From Yunchengibacter salinarum (GTDB taxonomy: Bacteria; Pseudomonadota; Alphaproteobacteria; Sphingomonadales; Kordiimonadaceae), in the NCBI RefSeq assembly GCF_037658235.1, contig NZ_JBBJLN010000021.1, forward strand, positions 1 through 7,995: a DNA stretch of 7,995 nt, read 5' to 3'. A program made the position numbers and the translations under genes. Shown here in pieces: positions 6,101 through 7,995 of this stretch; position 1 is the stretch's first letter, and each line of letters opens with the position of its first letter. A model generated the notes under the pieces. It did no database searches and was not told the origin of the DNA. It was given only the letters and a program-made list of their open reading frames with translations.

Positions 6101-6133
6101 GGGACTGTGCGTAATTTTGTGCTCTGGCGCCAT
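5483..6133 (-). pseudogene. IS630-family transposase catalytic domain, 5' truncated, fused to IS256 tail
   Basis: The 216-residue frame holds the DDE_3 catalytic domain of an IS630-family transposase: D28 (V-L-C-V-D-E-K-S-Q), D111 (H-L-V-M-D-N-Y-A-T-H-K) and E148 (A-S-W-I-N-Q-V-E-R-W-F). The usual N-terminal helix-turn-helix DNA-binding region, roughly 130 residues, is missing. The first eleven residues (M-A-P-E-H-K-I-T-H-S-P) are not transposase: they are translated from the 3' noncoding tail of the IS256 element, and IS630 sequence begins at V12 exactly at the junction. The ORF is an accidental chimera with intact catalytic residues but no DNA-binding domain. Confidence 0.88.
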
Positions 6134-6219
6134 TTGTTACGTCATTGGGAAGCGGTCTTCGAACATGATCGCGAGCTGGCTTTTGACAGCGTGCCATTCT
6201 CGCACGGATCGCTTCCACT
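6101..6219 (-). repeat. Inverted copy of window positions 1-119 (IS256 3' end)
   Basis: The reverse complement of 6101-6219 matches 1-119 base for base except one visible change: the C at position 80 (ACC before the stop) reads G here (ACG). The match includes the transposase end, the noncoding tail and the terminal repeat. It ends exactly at the element boundary on the 119/6101 side. On the other side the match is limited by the window edge, so the true repeat may be longer. Confidence 0.93.
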
Positions 6220-6434
6220 CGTTGGATGTAGCATTCAGCGCGAGATAGATCAATTTCGCCGCGGCCTCATCGCTTGGAAAGTGGCCGCGGCTTCGCACGG
6301 CGCGGCGGATTTTTGAGTTCAAGGCTTCGATGGCGTTCGTAGTATAGATCAGTCTTCGTACCTCGGGCGGGTAGTCAAGAAAGGGGACGACCTCGGTCCA
6401 GGCCCGTCGCCAGCTCGGGGCGATCGCCGGGTAG
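6137..6434 (-). pseudogene. IS256-family transposase, C-terminal 99 residues
   Basis: Native sequence begins at Y-P-A-I-A-P-S-W-R-R-A-W and runs through L-I-Y-T-T-N-A-I-E-A-L-N, whose E is the third catalytic acid, to the V-R-E-W-H...M-F-E-D-R-F-P-M-T end at a TAA (6139-6137). The upstream part of the longer open frame (to 6745) is the complement of elements D and IS3-B, not transposase. The N-terminal part with both catalytic Asp residues is absent, so the fragment is inactive unless its other half survives elsewhere. Confidence 0.9.
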
Positions 6435-6554
6435 GAGAGTGTCCGATCTTTTGTGTATCTGTGATCTGGTCCATGTTTCCTGAAAGGAGCAAGGACGATG
6501 ACAATTTCCAAGGACCTGCTGGACGATCTTTTGAAGGGCTGCGATCGGCCTGAG
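6435..6554 (+). mobile_element. IS256-family element D, left end (continues at 7880)
   Basis: The left terminal sequence begins GAGAGTGTCCGATC at 6435, a clear relative of the other IS256 ends here. A 63-base leader precedes the transposase ATG at 6498, with AAAGGAG at 6483-6489 as ribosome-binding site (8-base gap). The element is interrupted at 6554 by a complete IS3-family element and resumes after 7879. Its right end is outside the window. Confidence 0.82.
6498..6554 (+). pseudogene. IS256-family transposase D, first 19 codons
   Basis: The frame reads M-T-I-S-K-D-L-L-D-D-L-L-K-G-C-D-R-P-E and is then cut by the IS3 insertion at codon boundary 6554/6555. It continues in frame at 7880 with D-L-L-G-D-A-G-L-M-K, giving a normal IS256-family N-terminus once the insertion and one GAG are removed. 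The uninterrupted frame would otherwise stop at the TGA formed by the first bases of the IS3 element. Confidence 0.86.
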
Positions 6555-6578
6555 TGAACCGCCCCGGGTTTCCGAGAG
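6555..6578 (+). repeat. Left terminal inverted repeat of the complete IS3 element
   Basis: The repeat starts TGAACCGCCCCGGGTTTCCG and runs on through AGAG. It pairs with 7854-7876 apart from one extra base, a G at position 7 of the repeat. TG outer bases are standard for the family. Confidence 0.9.
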
Positions 6579-6604
6579 AGTAAAAATCTCAAAGGATGCC
6601 CCTT

Positions 6605-6937
6605 ATGGAATCGAAGAAGCACACCCCGAAGGACACGGCCGAGTTCCGCGAGCGCGGCGTTCGGCTGTATCGCGAACAGCGCCCTGATTACACCAGCGAC
6701 AACGCGGCCTACCGTGCGATCGCGTCGAAGCTTGGCTGTTCCCATGACACGCTTCGCGCCTGGTGCGTTCAGGCAGCCCGTGATGCTGGTGAGCGCAGTG
6801 GACAGAGCAGCGAAGAGAAGGCGCGGATCAAGGAGCTGGAGCGCGAGGTCAAGGAACTGCGCACCGCCAACGAGATCCTGAAGAAGGCGTCGGCCTATTT
6901 TGCCCAGGCGGAGCTCGACCGCCCGTTCCGCAAATGA
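6605..6937 (+). CDS. IS3-family transposase OrfA (DNA-binding subunit)
   Basis: This is a 110-residue OrfA that recognises the element ends. The ATG at 6605 is preferred over the ATG at 6596, because AAAGGA (6591-6596) lies 8 bases before the former but touches the latter. Residues 34-55 (A-Y-R-A-I-A-S-K-L-G-C-S-H-D-T-L-R-A-W) form the helix-turn-helix. Residues about 75-97 (I-K-E-L-E-R-E-V-K-E-L-R-T-A-N-E-I-L-K-K) form a leucine-zipper coiled coil used for dimerisation with OrfAB. The stop TGA (6935-6937) overlaps the orfB ATG as ATGA. Length is normal for the IS51 group. Confidence 0.93.
   Translation: MESKKHTPKDTAEFRERGVRLYREQRPDYTSDNAAYRAIASKLGCSHDTLRAWCVQAARDAGERSGQSSEEKARIKELEREVKELRTANEILKKASAYFAQAELDRPFRK
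6898..6923 (+). promoter_or_regulatory. Candidate -1 programmed frameshift signal between orfA and orfB
   Basis: TTTT at 6898-6901 covers the Phe codon of Y-F-A in OrfA, so the tRNA on TTT can re-pair one base back on TTT. Five bases later GGCGG (6907-6911) and CCGCC (6919-6923) form a GC-only 5-bp stem with a 7-base loop, a spacing usual for stimulatory hairpins. The orfB frame is -1 relative to orfA and open through this region, so a shift here would give OrfAB. This is read from sequence alone. The ATGA overlap could instead give coupled initiation. Confidence 0.45.
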
Positions 6938-7836
6938 TTGCCTTCATTGAAGAGCATCGCGAGGTCTATGGGGTCGAGCCGATCTGCCGTATTCTGCCGA
7001 TCGCCCCAGCGACCTTTCACCGTCATGCCGCCATTGCCCGCAACCCTGAGCTGGCCTCGGAGCGGGCCCGGCAGGACAAGGAGGATTTCGATGAGATCAG
7101 ACGCGTCCACGACAAGAGCAGAGGCCGCTACGGTGCGCGCAAGGTCTGGCACCAGCTTCGGCGAGACAAGCACGACATTGCGCGCTGCACCGTGGAACGA
7201 TTGATGAGAGAGAAAGGATTGCAAGGGGTTACGCGCGGCAAGACGAAAACCACGGTCCCAGATCCGGCGCAGCCCTGTCCCGATGACAAGGTCAACCGGC
7301 AGTTTGTGGCGACCATGCCCGACCAGCTCTGGGTGTCGGATTTCACCTATGTGTCGACATGGGCAGGGATGGTTTACGTCGCCTTCATCATCGATGTCTT
7401 CGCGCGCAAGATTGTGGGCTGGCGCGTCTCGACATCGATGACCACCAGCTTTGTTCTCGATGCGCTGAACCAGGCCATCTGCGGGCGATGTCCGGCCGAG
7501 GGCGGTGGCCTGATCCACCATTCCGATCGCGGCAGCCAGTACCTGTCCATCCGCTACACCGAACGCCTGGCCGATGCCGGCATCGACACCTCGGTCGGCA
7601 GTGTTGGTGATTCCTACGACAACGCCATGGCCGAGAGCATCATCGGCCTCTTCAAGACGGAGGTCATCAACTTTCTCGGCCCGTGGAAGTCCATGGCCCA
7701 GGTCGAGTGGGAGACCCTGCAATGGGTCAGCTGGTACAACACCGAGCGGCTACATGGCGCCATCAGCCACCGGCCGCCGCAAGAAATGGAGGATGCATTC
7801 CATGCAGAGATGATTGCTCTTGAAAAAGCCGCCTAA
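6934..7836 (+). CDS. IS3-family transposase OrfB (catalytic DDE integrase)
   Basis: This 300-residue OrfB carries the rve integrase core. Residues 1-75 include an HTH_21-like region (Y-G-V-E-P-I-C-R-I-L...R-G-R-Y-G-A-R-K-V-W). Catalytic residues are D136 (W-V-S-D-F-T-Y), D198 (H-H-S-D-R-G-S-Q-Y) and E234 (A-M-A-E-S-I-I-G-L-F-K), with exactly 35 residues between the last two. The C-terminal W-Y-N-T-E-R-L-H segment is standard. No Shine-Dalgarno site precedes the ATG, which overlaps the orfA stop, so the protein is probably made mainly as an OrfAB frameshift fusion. It is full length and undamaged, and serves as the reference for the broken copy at 466-1993. Confidence 0.95.
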   Translation: MIAFIEEHREVYGVEPICRILPIAPATFHRHAAIARNPELASERARQDKEDFDEIRRVHDKSRGRYGARKVWHQLRRDKHDIARCTVERLMREKGLQGVTRGKTKTTVPDPAQPCPDDKVNRQFVATMPDQLWVSDFTYVSTWAGMVYVAFIIDVFARKIVGWRVSTSMTTSFVLDALNQAICGRCPAEGGGLIHHSDRGSQYLSIRYTERLADAGIDTSVGSVGDSYDNAMAESIIGLFKTEVINFLGPWKSMAQVEWETLQWVSWYNTERLHGAISHRPPQEMEDAFHAEMIALEKAA

Positions 7837-7853
7837 GTTTTGAACAAAATAGC

Positions 7854-7876
7854 CTCTCGGAAACCCGGGGGGTTCA
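7854..7876 (+). repeat. Right terminal inverted repeat of the complete IS3 element
   Basis: Read inward from 7876 it begins TGAACCCCCCGGGTTTCCG. It lies 17 bases after the orfB stop and is followed by the GAG duplication at 7877-7879. Confidence 0.9.
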
Positions 7877-7879
7877 GAG

Positions 7880-7995
7880 GATCTGCTTGGCGATGCCGGG
7901 CTGATGAAGGAGCTCAAGATCAAGCTGATGGAGCGGATGCTGGGCGCCGAGCTGACCGCGCATCTTGGCTATGAGGATGGCAAGGATGCGCCGGC
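7880..7995 (+). pseudogene. IS256-family transposase D, continuation to window edge
   Basis: The frame interrupted at 6554 resumes as D-L-L-G-D-A-G-L-M-K-E-L-K-I-K-L-M-E-R-M, then L-G-A-E-L-T-A-H-L-G-Y-E-D-G, the standard N-terminal region of IS256-family transposases. It is open to the end of the window. The catalytic domain and right end are not visible, so whether the rest is intact is unknown. In its present form the gene is disrupted by the IS3 insertion. Confidence 0.9.

Larger units (their letters stand above)
6101..6434 (-). mobile_element. IS256-family element C, 3' end
   Basis: This is the right (3') end of an IS256-family element on the minus strand, matching element A over their shared 119 bases. 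The outer boundary at 6101 (GGGACTGTGC) meets the IS630 gene. The inner boundary at 6434/6435 meets the left end of IS256-family element D in the opposite orientation. The 5' part of C is therefore expected to the right of the window. Confidence 0.85.
6555..7876 (+). mobile_element. Complete IS3-family (IS51-like) insertion sequence (1322 bp)
   Basis: The terminal repeats begin TGAACCGCCCCGGGTTTCCG at 6555 and, read inward from 7876, TGAACCCCCCGGGTTTCCG. They differ by one inserted G. Both ends are flanked by GAG (6552-6554 and 7877-7879), a 3-bp duplication normal for the family. The host IS256 transposase frame is restored exactly on removal. The element carries overlapping orfA and orfB, both without lesions, and is probably the newest and most likely active element in the window. 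Confidence 0.95.

Noticed and set aside
5663..6316. Plus-strand 217-codon frame antisense to the IS630 and IS256-C genes
   Set aside because: It spans the junction of two elements and is antisense to clear transposase motifs, so it is a shadow.
6137..6745. A single 202-residue protein on the minus strand
   Set aside because: Only the last 99 residues are IS256 transposase. The N-terminal part is the complement of IS256-D leader and IS3 sequence across two element junctions.
6895..7722. Minus-strand open frame of 275 codons antisense to IS3 orfB, and a similar one at 451-1125
   Set aside because: Both are antisense to recognised OrfB genes and resemble each other only because the OrfB genes are homologous.
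464..7876. Treating the two IS51-like IS3 elements as direct copies forming a composite transposon
   Set aside because: Their orfB DNA differs at many bases, although the proteins and terminal repeats are similar, and the left one is broken by two insertions. They are related but independent elements.
1..7995. CRISPR arrays, tRNA or rRNA genes, toxin-antitoxin pairs, integron sites, multi-gene defence systems
   Set aside because: No regularly spaced direct repeats, cloverleaf-like segment or recognisable non-transposase gene other than the fucosyltransferase was found on either strand.

Overview
The window is a dense pile of insertion sequences (ISs) around a single non-IS gene. All transposase parts are GC-rich and resemble alphaproteobacterial, probably Rhodobacterales-type, elements. 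That host guess rests only on base composition and IS style. No ribosomal, tRNA, replication or housekeeping gene is present, so a plasmid, chromid or genomic-island setting is likely but not shown.

Left part (1-2402): the 3' end of an IS256-family element (1-119) abuts a second, different IS256-family 3' fragment (120-463). That fragment abuts the 3' part of an IS3-family orfB (464-1040). An apparently intact IS5-family element (1041-1974, minus strand, TGA duplication) interrupts this orfB near its end. The orfB tail and right terminal repeat of the IS3 element follow (1978-2034), then an older decayed IS3-family orfB remnant with an in-frame stop (2035-about 2380).

Centre (about 2381-4037): an AT-rich island holds one 541-codon gene. 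It encodes a NodZ/GT23-like fucosyltransferase with a G-I-H-F-R-H-G-N-G-E motif. Its composition is clearly unlike everything around it, and IS remnants crowd both ends.

Right part (4038-7995): six elements form one nested chain. An IS5-family (IS427-like) gene is cut by a second IS5-family element. That element is cut by an IS630-family element, which is cut by an IS256 copy whose 3' end matches that of the leftmost IS256. This copy is cut by another IS256-family element in the opposite orientation, which is finally cut by a complete IS3-family (IS51-like) element (6555-7876, GAG duplication). Only the last element is complete in the window. The others should resume beyond the right edge in reverse order.

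Functionally, the window encodes transposases (three close to intact: IS5 at 1071-1895, IS5 at 4485-5480, IS3 orfA/orfB at 6605-7836) plus one orphan glycosyltransferase that may decorate a surface polysaccharide. The matching inverted IS256 ends (1-119 and 6101-6219) bracket the glycosyltransferase and could allow inversion or composite transposition. I see no CRISPR array, RNA gene, defence system or convincing new multi-gene system. The glycosyltransferase, a start-codon hairpin in the IS5 element and a frameshift signal in the IS3 element deserve the closest look.
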